A DNA stretch of 64,000 bases from CAZTAR01 sp043813895 (GTDB lineage Bacteria > Planctomycetota > Phycisphaerae > UBA1845 > UTPLA1), in the NCBI GenBank assembly GCA_043813895.1, contig JBDRKQ010000077.1, positions 62,001-126,000 on the forward strand, given 5' to 3'. Below the pieces are notes generated by a model. That model was not told the origin of the DNA, did no database searches, and saw only the letters and a list, made by a program, of their open reading frames with translations. Each line of letters starts with the position of its first letter. Within the stretch, counting starts at the first letter, position 1. This document shows positions 7,975 through 17,368 of the stretch, piece by piece. Made by a program: the position numbers and the translations under genes.

Positions 7975-9897
7975 ATGTGCGGCATAGCGGGATACATCGC
8001 GGAGACGAATCCTCCGCCATCGGGTGTCTTGGCCGAAATGCTCGCGAAGATCAGGCATCGCGGCCCAGACGGCGATGGCACATGGACGGATTCGGCGAAC
8101 GGCGTCGGGCTGGCCCACGCTCGGCTCAAGGTGCAGGACCTCTCCGACGCGGCCCGGCAACCGATGCGCTCGGACGACGGTGACGTGGCGCTGGTCTACA
8201 ACGGCGAGATCTACAACTTCGCTGAACTCCGCGCGGAGTTGCGCGCGTCCGGTTCGGCGTTCAGATCCACAGGCGATACCGAGGTGCTGCTGGAGCTTTG
8301 CCGGCGGGACCCGGAGCTTGCCTTCTTGCCGAAGCTCAACGGGATGTTCGCTTTCGGACTCTGGCACGCGCCGACACGGACGCTCACGCTCGTGCGGGAC
8401 AGAACGGGCGTCAAGCCGCTGCTGTATGCCCCGTTGGAGGACGGGATCGCCTTCGCCTCGGAGATGGCCGCGGTTCGACCGGCGCTGCCCGGTCTGACAA
8501 TCGACCCACGCGCGGTGATGCAGTTGTTGACGCTCGGATTCATCGCCGCGCCGAGGACGGTTTTTTACCAGGTCCACAAGCTGCCCCCCGGTCACCTGTT
8601 GCGGTATCGCGCGGGCGAGGCGCGGGTCGAGAAGTGGGCGCCGGACCCGCCGACAGTGCCGGCGACGCGTGACTTCGACGAGGCGTGCGGGCAGCTTCGT
8701 GAGACCTTTGCCGCCGCGGTGAAGCAGCGACTCGTCGCCGACGTGCCGGTGGGCGTGTTCCTCTCCGGCGGGATAGACTCCGCCGTCGTTACGGCCGTTG
8801 CGTCGAAGGTGGCAGGCGACCGGGTCAAGACGTTCTCCGTGGGTTTCCCCGATCAGCCTTTCTACGACGAGACGCGGTTCGCCCAGGCGGTGGCCGAGAT
8901 GCACGGCACGGATCACACAGTACTGCCGCTCTCGCTGAGCGAAGTGCGTGAGGTGATCCCCACGGTGCAGGCGCATTTGGGCGAACCGTTCGCGGACAGC
9001 TCCGCGCTGCCGACCTACCTGCTCAGTCGGCTGACGCGCGAGCACGTGACGGTCGCCCTGAGCGGCGACGGCGCGGACGAGATGTTCGCCGGGTACAACC
9101 GATACGCGGCCACGAGACTGATCGAGCGGTTCGGCTGGTTTGCCGCAACACCCCTGTACGCGCCTACGCGCTGGCTGATCGAACACCTGCCTGCGCGAAG
9201 GGAGCGGAGAATCGGCGGAATCGCCAGTCAGCTCAAGCGGGCCGTCCGCTCGATGGATCGGCGATTGCCGCATCGATACGCGAACTGGATGCGGACCTCG
9301 GACGACCGGACGCTCGCCGCGTTGTTGCACGAGCCTGCGCGGGCGGAAGGTGTCGTCGAGGAAATCGCCCAGCTTCTCTGGGCGTCTCGCGGCGAGCCGA
9401 AGACGGAAGACGATTTGAATCGGCACCTCATGACGGAGTGGCGGTTGTCTTTGCCAGACGACATGCTGACGAAGGTTGATCTGATGTCTATGGCACACGC
9501 GTTGGAAGTGCGCTCACCGTTTCTGGATTATCGCGTGGCGGATTTGGTCTTCCCGCTGGACGCGCGTTGGAAACTCCACGGTTGGAAAAAGAAGCACATG
9601 CTGGTCGAAGCGTACAAGTCGGACCTGCCCGCGATGCTGCACGATCGGCCGAAGAAGGGATTTGAGGTTCCGGTCGGCCCGTGGCTTCGCGGCCCGCTGA
9701 ACCGGATGGCCAGGGACTTGATCGAGAACGACGCGTGTTTCTTCGGCACGCTGCTGAGCCGCGCAGGCGCGATTCGCACACTCGAAGACCACACGGCCGG
9801 CCGCGCCGACCACAACTTCTGCCTCTGGGCGCTCGTCTCGTTGCTCTCCTGGCAGCAGCAGCACGCAAGCGACGTGGCAGTGGGGGACTTCGTGTAG
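7975..9897 (+). CDS. asnB: Asparagine synthase (glutamine-hydrolysing)
   Basis: A 640-residue class-B asparagine synthetase. The start is the ATG at 7975, ten codons inside the longest frame, because it gives MCGIAGY with Cys2 as the N-terminal glutaminase nucleophile. The glutaminase domain (about 1-200, with RHRGPDG and YNGEIYN) releases ammonia. The synthetase domain carries the ATP-pyrophosphatase loop SGGIDS at residues 264-269 and ALSGDGADEMFAGY further on. It makes asparagine from aspartate, glutamine and ATP. Homologues are common in exopolysaccharide and capsule loci, where they may amidate a sugar acid or peptide; the genes downstream fit such a setting. Length is normal for the 600-660 residue subfamily. 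Confidence 0.93.
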   Translation: MCGIAGYIAETNPPPSGVLAEMLAKIRHRGPDGDGTWTDSANGVGLAHARLKVQDLSDAARQPMRSDDGDVALVYNGEIYNFAELRAELRASGSAFRSTGDTEVLLELCRRDPELAFLPKLNGMFAFGLWHAPTRTLTLVRDRTGVKPLLYAPLEDGIAFASEMAAVRPALPGLTIDPRAVMQLLTLGFIAAPRTVFYQVHKLPPGHLLRYRAGEARVEKWAPDPPTVPATRDFDEACGQLRETFAAAVKQRLVADVPVGVFLSGGIDSAVVTAVASKVAGDRVKTFSVGFPDQPFYDETRFAQAVAEMHGTDHTVLPLSLSEVREVIPTVQAHLGEPFADSSALPTYLLSRLTREHVTVALSGDGADEMFAGYNRYAATRLIERFGWFAATPLYAPTRWLIEHLPARRERRIGGIASQLKRAVRSMDRRLPHRYANWMRTSDDRTLAALLHEPARAEGVVEEIAQLLWASRGEPKTEDDLNRHLMTEWRLSLPDDMLTKVDLMSMAHALEVRSPFLDYRVADLVFPLDARWKLHGWKKKHMLVEAYKSDLPAMLHDRPKKGFEVPVGPWLRGPLNRMARDLIENDACFFGTLLSRAGAIRTLEDHTAGRADHNFCLWALVSLLSWQQQHASDVAVGDFV

Positions 9898-9985
9898 AGC
9901 CCGGCGAAATGCCGTCGGGACGACATTGGAGTTATAGGAATGAGTGGAGGTGAAACATTAATAGTCATAGGAACAGGGCGCCCGA

Positions 9986-10897
9986 TTGACAGAACACCGT
10001 CCCATCTATCTGCTGGTTCACCATCGGAGCTATCGGTACATCCGAGCGGTGGCTGATCACATGGCACAGAATCTCCAGCAGGCAACTCAAGCTCCTCTGG
10101 TTATGCGTCTGGCCCATAGGGTGGAGGATGTTGAGTTCAAGCCGGGTTCGCTGGTTTTCGTAATCGGTGAGTTTTTCCCGCCGTTCGAGAAGAACCCGAC
10201 GTGCATCTACGTGTACGTGAATATGTCTTTGCTCTACAGGGTGCGATGGCATAGGCTGGTCAGCCCCAGAGCCCTGATATGGATGTATACTAAACGTCGC
10301 TGGTTCATGAGCAAGCTTGGTTGTTTCGACATGGTGCTTGATTTCTACCGTCCCCAGTCGCGCATTATGATGCGGAAACTCGCTACGCATCCCGTTGTTG
10401 TGCGTCATTTTCTTGTCGGAACGGCTTGCCAAGCGCGCGGACAATTGCAGGACCTCGATCGCTGCAAGTGGGATGTGTGTGTCGTTGGCGCTGTTTCGCC
10501 GCGGCGCAAGAGGCTTTATGCGCGCCTTCGTGACAGCGGCTGCACATTATCACCCCTGGAAACAGACGATTTCAAGTCGGTGATTGTGCAGTCGAGAATC
10601 GTTTTGAACGTGCATTATGCTTGGTGTGATACGTTTGAAGTTCCACGGATCATCGAGGCTTTCGCTAATGGCACATGCGTTGTGACCGAGCCCTGCTATG
10701 CAATGAGTGAGCTTGTCCCTTCAAACTGCTACGTATGCGCGACCTACGGCGAAATCGTTGAGCAGGTGCGAAGCCTGCTGAATCATCCCGACCAAATCAG
10801 TCGGGTCGGCAGTGCCGCGGCTCGATACTATCGAGAGGAGTACGACGTCAACAGTCGTCAAGGCTACCAGGATATTCTGGAGGCCATTCCAAAGTAA
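9986..10897 (+). CDS. Glycosyltransferase-like protein (GT1/CgeB type)
   Basis: A 303-residue protein starting at a TTG (9986) with AGGG seven bases upstream. The C-terminal half resembles the donor-binding half of GT-B enzymes of the CgeB/Glyco_trans_1_2 kind: a VLNVHY strand, then EVPRIIEAFANGTCVVTEP, where the acidic residue before the helix and the Gly before the strand are typical, and then a segment with a short closing helix. The N-terminal half is unusual and lacks a clear acceptor-domain motif. Base composition is visibly lower in GC than the flanking asnB and flippase genes, which suggests later acquisition. Probable role: a sugar transfer step in surface polysaccharide assembly. 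Confidence 0.6.
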   Translation: MTEHRPIYLLVHHRSYRYIRAVADHMAQNLQQATQAPLVMRLAHRVEDVEFKPGSLVFVIGEFFPPFEKNPTCIYVYVNMSLLYRVRWHRLVSPRALIWMYTKRRWFMSKLGCFDMVLDFYRPQSRIMMRKLATHPVVVRHFLVGTACQARGQLQDLDRCKWDVCVVGAVSPRRKRLYARLRDSGCTLSPLETDDFKSVIVQSRIVLNVHYAWCDTFEVPRIIEAFANGTCVVTEPCYAMSELVPSNCYVCATYGEIVEQVRSLLNHPDQISRVGSAAARYYREEYDVNSRQGYQDILEAIPK

Positions 10898-11132
10898 CTT
10901 GAGCGATTCTCAAATAGTTTGTCGCAACACACGATTGTGCGTTCCCGCATGTTTGGGTGTGGCTACGGCGTGTGTTGTGCTGCTGTCCAAGAGACCAGAG
11001 CAGCGATCTCGGCGATGCTCTGTGTACGGAGTACGGTCTTCGGCTAGGCGCTCCAGTTTAGATGCTTGTGGGAGGGACGCAGGATAATGGGCGAGGAAGC
11101 ACGAGCGGTTCGGATGAAGGAGTGATTGGGCG

Positions 11133-12584
11133 GTGGGTTTACGAGAACAAGCAGCCAAGGGCGTTTTGTGGTCCGCGGTGGAGAATGGAGGCTCCACACT
11201 ATGCGGGGCGGTCGTCTTTCTGCTGCTGGCGCGTCTGCTCGAGCCGGAAGCATTCGGCCTCCTGGCTATGGCCATGGCGTGTATCGCAATCGTTGAGATT
11301 GTGCTGAAACACGGTCTGGCTCAGGCACTCATTCAGCGCGAGACACTCGAGCCGGAGCATCTCGACATCGCCTTCTGGGCCAGCGCGCTCATCGGGACCG
11401 TGTTGTGTGTTGCCGGCATTGCTGTGGCAGTTCTGATCTCGGACATCTTCGGTGAGCCGCGCTTGGCGCCGGTGCTCCGCTGGCTTGCGCTGAGCCCCCT
11501 GATCAGCGCGTTCGGTAGCACACAACAGGCAATCCTCCAACGCCGCTTCGCCTTCAAGAGCCTGGCCATCCGTTCTCTCGCAGCAACAATCTGCGGAGGA
11601 GCCGTCGGAGTCGGAATGGCGCTGTTCGGTTTCGGGGTTTGGAGCCTCGTCGGGCAGATGCTCACAGTGGGGCTTGTCAAAACTATCACGCTCTGGATGA
11701 TCAGCGATTGGCGACCCGCATGCAAGGCGTCGTGGCGCCACTTCAAGGAGTTGATCGCTTTCGGCGCCAGTATCATGGGCGCCGAGGCACTCATCGTGTT
11801 AAACGGGCGCGTTCCAGATCTCCTTATCGGCTTCTTCCTTGGACCTGTCCTTTTGGGCTACTACACCGTTGGCTTTCAATTCATCGGGGTGATCATTTAT
11901 GTACTGACGCAGGCCGTCGCCACCGTCGCTCTCCCGACTTTCTCCCGCTTGCAGCACGACGCAGTGCAGATGCGCAATGCCTTCTCCACGGCCACTCAGA
12001 TCAGTTGCCTTGTTGGTTTTCCCTTCTTCTGTGGGACGCTCGCGATCGCCCCACAGTTGGTCGACGTCGTGCTTGGAGACAAATGGGGGCAGAGCGCTCC
12101 GGTGTTGCGGGTCCTTGCGCTGGTGGGGGTCCTTCAGGCTGTTCTCTACTTCAATCGCTCGGTAATCATGGCCGCCGGGAAGCCCTCCTGGGTGTTACAG
12201 TTGACATTCGTTAATGTCGTGACAAACATCCTGGTCATCGCACTCGTCGTCCGGTGGGGGATCGTGGCGGTCGCCGTCGCCGTCGTTGTGCGCGGCTGGG
12301 TATTCGCCCCCCTTTCGCTCTGGCTGGTTCAAAAGGTCATTCACTTGAAACCTATCGCGATCCTCAAACTCGGCGCCATCCCTCTACTTGGTTCATGTGT
12401 GCTGATGCTGAGTGTGTTCGCAACGGGCGTCGTTCTGCCGGAGACCGTGGGTCCTGTTGCGCGTTTGAGTGCCTGTATCCTCGTGGGGGGAACGGTGTAT
12501 GTCGGCGTCATCATGGTCGCCGCACCGTCGCTCGTCGCGAAAACACGGGAACTTCTTCGGCTCGTGCTGGCGCGCCCTCAATGA
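11133..12584 (+). CDS. MOP-family polysaccharide flippase (Wzx/WzxC-like)
   Basis: The 483-residue product is almost entirely membrane helices (about 12-14 spans) and begins with the typical amphipathic opening GLREQAAKGVLWSAVEN found in WzxC-type lipopolysaccharide and exopolysaccharide exporters. A conserved early loop, LARLLEPEAFGLLAMA, also fits. It should flip lipid-linked oligosaccharide repeat units from the cytosolic to the outer face of the inner membrane. The GTG start has GGAG about ten bases upstream. The 235-base gap before it has no clear features. With the glycosyltransferases and the pyruvyl transferase next door it makes a coherent surface-glycan locus, though no polymerase (Wzy) or chain-length regulator is visible in the window. 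Confidence 0.88.
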   Translation: MGLREQAAKGVLWSAVENGGSTLCGAVVFLLLARLLEPEAFGLLAMAMACIAIVEIVLKHGLAQALIQRETLEPEHLDIAFWASALIGTVLCVAGIAVAVLISDIFGEPRLAPVLRWLALSPLISAFGSTQQAILQRRFAFKSLAIRSLAATICGGAVGVGMALFGFGVWSLVGQMLTVGLVKTITLWMISDWRPACKASWRHFKELIAFGASIMGAEALIVLNGRVPDLLIGFFLGPVLLGYYTVGFQFIGVIIYVLTQAVATVALPTFSRLQHDAVQMRNAFSTATQISCLVGFPFFCGTLAIAPQLVDVVLGDKWGQSAPVLRVLALVGVLQAVLYFNRSVIMAAGKPSWVLQLTFVNVVTNILVIALVVRWGIVAVAVAVVVRGWVFAPLSLWLVQKVIHLKPIAILKLGAIPLLGSCVLMLSVFATGVVLPETVGPVARLSACILVGGTVYVGVIMVAAPSLVAKTRELLRLVLARPQ

Positions 12585-12773
12585 GACGAGGGTCAGCCGA
12601 CAAAGATCCGCTCAGGATTGTCCCTGCGATCCGGCTTGGCTTGTCCTGAGATTCTGTGTGCCGGCGAGTTGTCTGGAAACAAGCGCGTTTAGCCCGTCAA
12701 CACTGATCCAATGGGGAGGTTTTCCATTCCACTGCAATGAGTTACTATTACTGACTGAATCGGCGCAGACGGG

Positions 12774-13976
12774 ATGTGCTGCGAACTGACCTCCGCGCCG
12801 GGCAATGAGATGGACGCTCAGATGGGCCAATGCGGCGACATGCTGGCAGGAGCGGGCCGATTCGGCCGGACTGTTGTGCAGAGATTCCTCGATAAGGCGC
12901 AATCACGTGCCGCGCACGGGTACATCGGCTGTCTGTGGCACGCGAATGTCGGGGATGAGGCCGTCTTCTGTGGTTTGAAGCGCCTGCGGCCGGACGTCGC
13001 TTGGCTTCCGAGCATTCCGTCCGCGATGGGCCTGGCGCCGTGGCCTTCTCTCTGGCTTGACGGACCCACTTTCCTGGAATCGGTCGTGTTGGGAGGAGGG
13101 ACGCTCATCAATGTGGGGCGGTACCGATGTTGGGCAGAGGAACTTCTGCGGCTCGGGCAAACAGTGTGGTGTTGCGGGACTGGCGTTGGTAGTGCCGGCT
13201 GGTCCCAAGAGGCTGATCCCGACATCAAGGCGTGGCGCGGCGTTTTGAATGAGTTCGTGGGTATCGCAGTGCGGGGACCGCGGTCCAAGGAACGGCTGGA
13301 AGCTCTTGGCGTTAGCCGTGTGGAGGTATGCGGGGACCTCGCCCTGGCACTTGTGCTTGACGAGCCTCGATTGCCCGTTGACCCTCCTGCGCTTGCCCTG
13401 AACGTCTCCGTTCCGGTTAGTGACGAAGAGCCTGTTAATATGGAATGTGCGATAGACGCCCTAATAAACGTGGCGGCACGATGGCGCAAGCGCGGCGGGC
13501 GTATTCTTCCGCTTGCCATGGACCGCGCGGATATCGCTCCTCTGGCTCATCTTTGCAGACAGATTGACATGGACCCCAGGTGCATTCTGTCCGGCCTTGA
13601 TCCCTTTGAGATCATTGACGCGCTTGCCTCCTGTTCGGCCTTGATCGGTGTGCGTCTTCACAGCGCGGTGTTGGCGACGTGCGCTGGTGTCCCCCCGATA
13701 TTGCTTGGTTATCGTGACAAGTGTCTGGATTTCATGCTTTCCATGGGTTTGGGTGACGCCCACATCGACTTGGCGGAGATTGATGCCGCTTCTAGTGAAA
13801 ACCGCATCGAACATCTGTTGTGTAATCCACCCCTGTCGCGGATCGAGATCGTCGACAGGGCACAGCGCTGGGCGGAAGCCCAGAGAGCATACGTTTCCAG
13901 GGTGATCGGCGTCGGTAGAGGCAAGGCGGGCAAGCCACCAGGGGCACCGGGTGCCGGGTGGGCAAGACGCCGGTAG
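12774..13976 (+). CDS. Polysaccharide pyruvyl transferase family protein
   Basis: A 400-residue CsaB/PssM-type enzyme that would add ketal-linked pyruvate from phosphoenolpyruvate to a polysaccharide sugar. Landmarks are GYIGCLWHANVGDEAVF near residue 50, the LGGGTLIN strand, and the C-terminal IGVRLHSAVLATCAGVPPI, which matches the family's RLH motif and the following helix. The start is uncertain: the ATG at 12774 is used, and the ATG at 12810 is an alternative with no better ribosome binding site. The last 20 codons run through a small palindrome (GGGGCACC / GGTGCCGG region near 13940), so the C-terminal tail GKPPGAPGAG may be repeat-derived. Confidence 0.82.
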   Translation: MCCELTSAPGNEMDAQMGQCGDMLAGAGRFGRTVVQRFLDKAQSRAAHGYIGCLWHANVGDEAVFCGLKRLRPDVAWLPSIPSAMGLAPWPSLWLDGPTFLESVVLGGGTLINVGRYRCWAEELLRLGQTVWCCGTGVGSAGWSQEADPDIKAWRGVLNEFVGIAVRGPRSKERLEALGVSRVEVCGDLALALVLDEPRLPVDPPALALNVSVPVSDEEPVNMECAIDALINVAARWRKRGGRILPLAMDRADIAPLAHLCRQIDMDPRCILSGLDPFEIIDALASCSALIGVRLHSAVLATCAGVPPILLGYRDKCLDFMLSMGLGDAHIDLAEIDAASSENRIEHLLCNPPLSRIEIVDRAQRWAEAQRAYVSRVIGVGRGKAGKPPGAPGAGWARRR

Positions 13977-14244
13977 CATGCGACGGCTATGTCGCATTCG
14001 CCAAGGCGCAAACCGGGATCGGGTCGCCTTTCAGTCCGCTCAGGAAGCAACGCCGTACGCGGTGGTCGCTCTTGAGATGCTCGGTTTTGGGCTCGATGGC
14101 GCTGCGTCGACGGCGAATCACGGCCATCCGTTGGGACGACTATTGACCGGTGACGCGTACAAGTTATGATACGACGATCGACGATTGGCACACGTCGGCG
14201 CGCAGGAACCGGACTGTTGACGTGCATTCAAAGGCTGTGATGCC

Positions 14245-14402
14245 TTGTGGGTGGGATATACATGGAATGGCGAGAATCCGCTGATCGCCGTCGAGCCGGG
14301 TGGGACGCCGAAGAACGATGACGCCGGGGGCACACATGCGCATGATCCTATGTGCCGACGGATTCCGACCGATGGCCCACGGAAACGGACTGCACAGAGA
14401 AG
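14245..14402 (+). pseudogene. Possible remnant of an Rhs/YD-repeat gene in the gap 13977-14483
   Basis: One frame reads VGYTWNGENPLIAVEPGG, then about 15 residues later HDPMCRRIPT. This matches the conserved closing part of Rhs/YD-repeat proteins (YTWNGENRLxxVEP ... YDYMGRRI), with the expected spacing. No start, no long frame and no neighbouring Rhs core are present, so if real it is a decayed fragment. The remaining bases of the 507-base gap (13977-14244 and 14403-14483) show nothing else I can identify apart from GGAG seven bases before the start of the next gene. Confidence 0.4.
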
Positions 14403-14483
14403 TGGGGGGCAAGTACACCAAGCGGCTGAACCGTATCTGCAGGAGGCGCGTACGCGCATAGCACCACACGATGGAGATAGCCC

Positions 14484-17069
14484 ATGTCTGATGATGGAGT
14501 CCTGACGCTGCAAGCCGCCATTGAGGAAGCTGGGCGTTGTCTGCTGTGTCATGATGCCCCCTGCGACGCTGACTGCGGAGCCAACTCCATGCCGGCGACG
14601 TTCATCTTCAAGCTGCGCCTGGGTGATATTCGCGGTGCGGTGCGCACGCTGCGTCAAAACAACATCCTGGCCGCCACCTGCGCCCAGGTCTGCCCGACTT
14701 GCCGGTTGTGCGCCGGAGGCTGCACGCGCTCAGGACTCGACGAGCCGATCCGCATTGCCCAGTTGCAGGCGTTCCTGGCTGACTACGAGCGGCGGGAGAA
14801 CATGCGTGTTTTGCAGGCCCCGCCGCCGGGTGATCGCCACGTCGCGATCGTCGGTTCCGGCCCGGCGGGCCTTTCCGCCGCCGCCAGTCTGGCGCTCGCG
14901 GGCTACGCCGTCGTCGTTTACGAGAAGATGCCCGAGCCGGGCGGTCTGCTGCGCTACGGCATCCCGGCGCACCGGCTTTCGCGTGAGCTTCTCGAACATG
15001 AGATCGGCTTGATCGCCGACCTGGGCGTGCGGTTCGAGTGCGGCCGTGCGATGGCCTCGCGTGAAGAGTTGGAGGGCTTGCTGGAAGACGGCTTTGATGC
15101 CATCTTTGTCGCCACGGGCTGTGACGAGTCGTATGGCCTGGGAATCCCCGGCCGCAAACTGGCGGGGGTCCATGCGTGGGACGATTTCCTGCGGCGCAGC
15201 CGGGACGAAAAGCAGGTTCGCAAGCTCAAGTCCGCGGTGGGGCGCAAGCGTGTCGTGGTCGTCGGGGGCGGTTCAGTAGCCCTGGACTGTGCCGTGACGG
15301 CCCGGCTGCTCGGCGCCGACCGCGTCTACGTGGTCTCGCTCGAAGCCATGGAAGAACTCCCAGCCGATATCGAAGAGCAACATCTCGCTTTCGAGCACGG
15401 TATCCGCTTCAAACCAAACTGCCGGCTCACGCGCATCGTCGGCACGGATGGAAGGGTTCAGGCCGTCCGTGGCGTCGAGACGAGGTGGCGGAAGCCCCGC
15501 CGGTTCGTGCCCGAGAATGCGGAGGACGTACCCGGGTCGGCGTTCACGCTGCCTGCGGACGTCGTCATAGAGGCCATCGGAGCCGGCCTGTCAGACGAAT
15601 CACGGGCGCTGCTGTCCGGCCTCAAGCACAACGGTGCCGGCCGGCCTCGCATCGACGCCAACACGCTGCGCACGTCGAATCCCCGCATCTTCGCGGGCGG
15701 AGACCTCGCCGGCGCCGGCCACACCGTGGCCTCGTCGGTGCGGGATGGCAAATGCGTGGCGGTCGCGATCGCCGAAGCGTTTCCGCTCAGCCAACCCGCT
15801 CGCCCGCCCCGCCGCACGCGCCCGAGCCTGGAGATCGACTTCTGCGGCGTGCGGTTCAAGAACCCGTTCTGCCTTTCGTCGTCGCCGGTTGGGAATACGG
15901 CGGAGATGATCTCTCGGGCCTTTGACGCCGGCTGGGGGGGGGCGGTCTACAAGACCGTCGGCCTCGAGGAAGACTACCAGATCATCGATCCGACGCCGCG
16001 GCTGAACGCCCTGCACCACGGCGACCAGCGGTTCATCGGACTTCAGAACATCGAGATGATCAGCGAGCGTCCGTACCGGCAAAACCTCCGCGATATTGCG
16101 TGGCTCAAGGAGCACTACCCAGACCGTCCACTGATCGTCAGCATCATGGGCTACTCCGACAAGGGCTGGGCCGAGCTGGCGCGCGGTGCTGCCGGCGCGG
16201 GCGCAGATATGCTCGAGCTCAACTTCTCCTGCCCGCAGATGGCGGTCGAGGGCGCCGGGCACAAGATCGGCCAGGCGTACGACATGCTCGAACGCTACAC
16301 GCGTGTGGTGAAGGACGCGGTCTCGATCCCCGTCATGGCCAAGATGACACCGAACATCACCGACATGCTGCCCGTCGCGTTGGCGTCGAAGAAGGGCGGC
16401 GCGGACGCCATCTCGGCGATCAACACGTTGCGGGCGATCAGCGAGGTCGATCTGGACACGTTCGCGCCGAAGCCGACGATTCAGGGCCGCGGTTCGATTA
16501 GCGGCTTCTCAGGGCCGGCGGTCAAGCCGATCGCGCTGCGATTCGTCGCCGAACTGGCCCAAAGCAAGGAGCTCGGCCTGCCCGTCTCCGGCATCGGCGG
16601 CCTGGAGACCTGGCGGGACGCCGCCATGTTCCTGCTGATGGGCGCGTCGAACCTCCAGATTACAACCGCCATCATGCGGTATGGCTACCGAATCATCGAT
16701 TCGCTCCGCGGCGGCCTGGAAGACTATCTGGCGGATAAGGGCATGGGATCCGTCGGCGAGCTCGTCGGCCGCGGGTTGCCGCTGACCGTTGATCCCTCGG
16801 AGCATCACCAGACTCGGCACGTGATCTCCAGCGTCGATCCGGACAAGTGTATCGGCTGCGGCCTGTGCTACGTTGTCTGCCAAGACGGCGCGAACCAGGC
16901 GATGAAGCTCGACGGACTGACGCGCAAGGCCGCCGTCGACGAAGAGCGTTGCGTCGGCTGCCTCCTTTGCCAGCACGTCTGCCCGGTCTGGGACTGCATC
17001 ACCACGAAAGAAACCGATGTGGTTACCACCGGCGGCATGCACGCTGACGCGATGGGGTTTGTGCAGTAG
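14484..17069 (+). CDS. Fused PreT-PreA-like dihydropyrimidine dehydrogenase family flavoprotein
   Basis: One 861-residue chain joins the two subunits of bacterial PreTA, as in animal dihydropyrimidine dehydrogenase. In order: an N-terminal iron-sulfur helix region (Cys clusters CLLCHDAPC and CPTCRLCAGGC, residues 14-80), an FAD domain (GSGPAGLSAAASLA, about 126), an NAD(P) domain (GGGSVALDCAV, about 262), an FMN barrel of dihydroorotate-dehydrogenase type (about 450-770), and two C-terminal 4Fe-4S motifs (CIGCGLCYVVC and CVGCLLCQHVC). Electrons should pass from NAD(P)H through FAD and Fe-S to FMN. In the barrel, the loop after NFSCP reads MAVEGAGHKIGQ, so the catalytic Cys of true DPD (GLACGQ) is Ile595 here. 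The substrate may therefore not be uracil or thymine. Confidence 0.88.
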   Translation: MSDDGVLTLQAAIEEAGRCLLCHDAPCDADCGANSMPATFIFKLRLGDIRGAVRTLRQNNILAATCAQVCPTCRLCAGGCTRSGLDEPIRIAQLQAFLADYERRENMRVLQAPPPGDRHVAIVGSGPAGLSAAASLALAGYAVVVYEKMPEPGGLLRYGIPAHRLSRELLEHEIGLIADLGVRFECGRAMASREELEGLLEDGFDAIFVATGCDESYGLGIPGRKLAGVHAWDDFLRRSRDEKQVRKLKSAVGRKRVVVVGGGSVALDCAVTARLLGADRVYVVSLEAMEELPADIEEQHLAFEHGIRFKPNCRLTRIVGTDGRVQAVRGVETRWRKPRRFVPENAEDVPGSAFTLPADVVIEAIGAGLSDESRALLSGLKHNGAGRPRIDANTLRTSNPRIFAGGDLAGAGHTVASSVRDGKCVAVAIAEAFPLSQPARPPRRTRPSLEIDFCGVRFKNPFCLSSSPVGNTAEMISRAFDAGWGGAVYKTVGLEEDYQIIDPTPRLNALHHGDQRFIGLQNIEMISERPYRQNLRDIAWLKEHYPDRPLIVSIMGYSDKGWAELARGAAGAGADMLELNFSCPQMAVEGAGHKIGQAYDMLERYTRVVKDAVSIPVMAKMTPNITDMLPVALASKKGGADAISAINTLRAISEVDLDTFAPKPTIQGRGSISGFSGPAVKPIALRFVAELAQSKELGLPVSGIGGLETWRDAAMFLLMGASNLQITTAIMRYGYRIIDSLRGGLEDYLADKGMGSVGELVGRGLPLTVDPSEHHQTRHVISSVDPDKCIGCGLCYVVCQDGANQAMKLDGLTRKAAVDEERCVGCLLCQHVCPVWDCITTKETDVVTTGGMHADAMGFVQ

Positions 17070-17368
17070 CAGGGGGAGGACAAGCTACTGTCGCCATCCT
17101 CATGCGGCACAGGCGCATCACTCCCGCGGCGCCGCCTGGCAAAACACTCGGCTCACTCCAAGTTCAATGCCCAAGTCCAGCGATCCTCGTTTCCGAGCCC
17201 GCAGCCACGATCGATCGTGACGATCTTGGGCACCCCTTCAAGAACTGTTGCGGCCGAGGCCCCGGCGTTGGTACGATAGAAGCTCCGGAGTGGCGGGGGT
17301 AGCGATTCCGATCGAAGAGCAATGCAGACGCCAAGCGCTGGGAGGCGAGCCGTGGAGGCGAGGATATC

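Noticed and set aside
7921..9498. A 525-codon open frame antisense to asnB
   Set aside because: It mirrors a gene with complete catalytic motifs, is rich in Arg/His as expected of antisense frames in high-GC DNA, and has no family resemblance.
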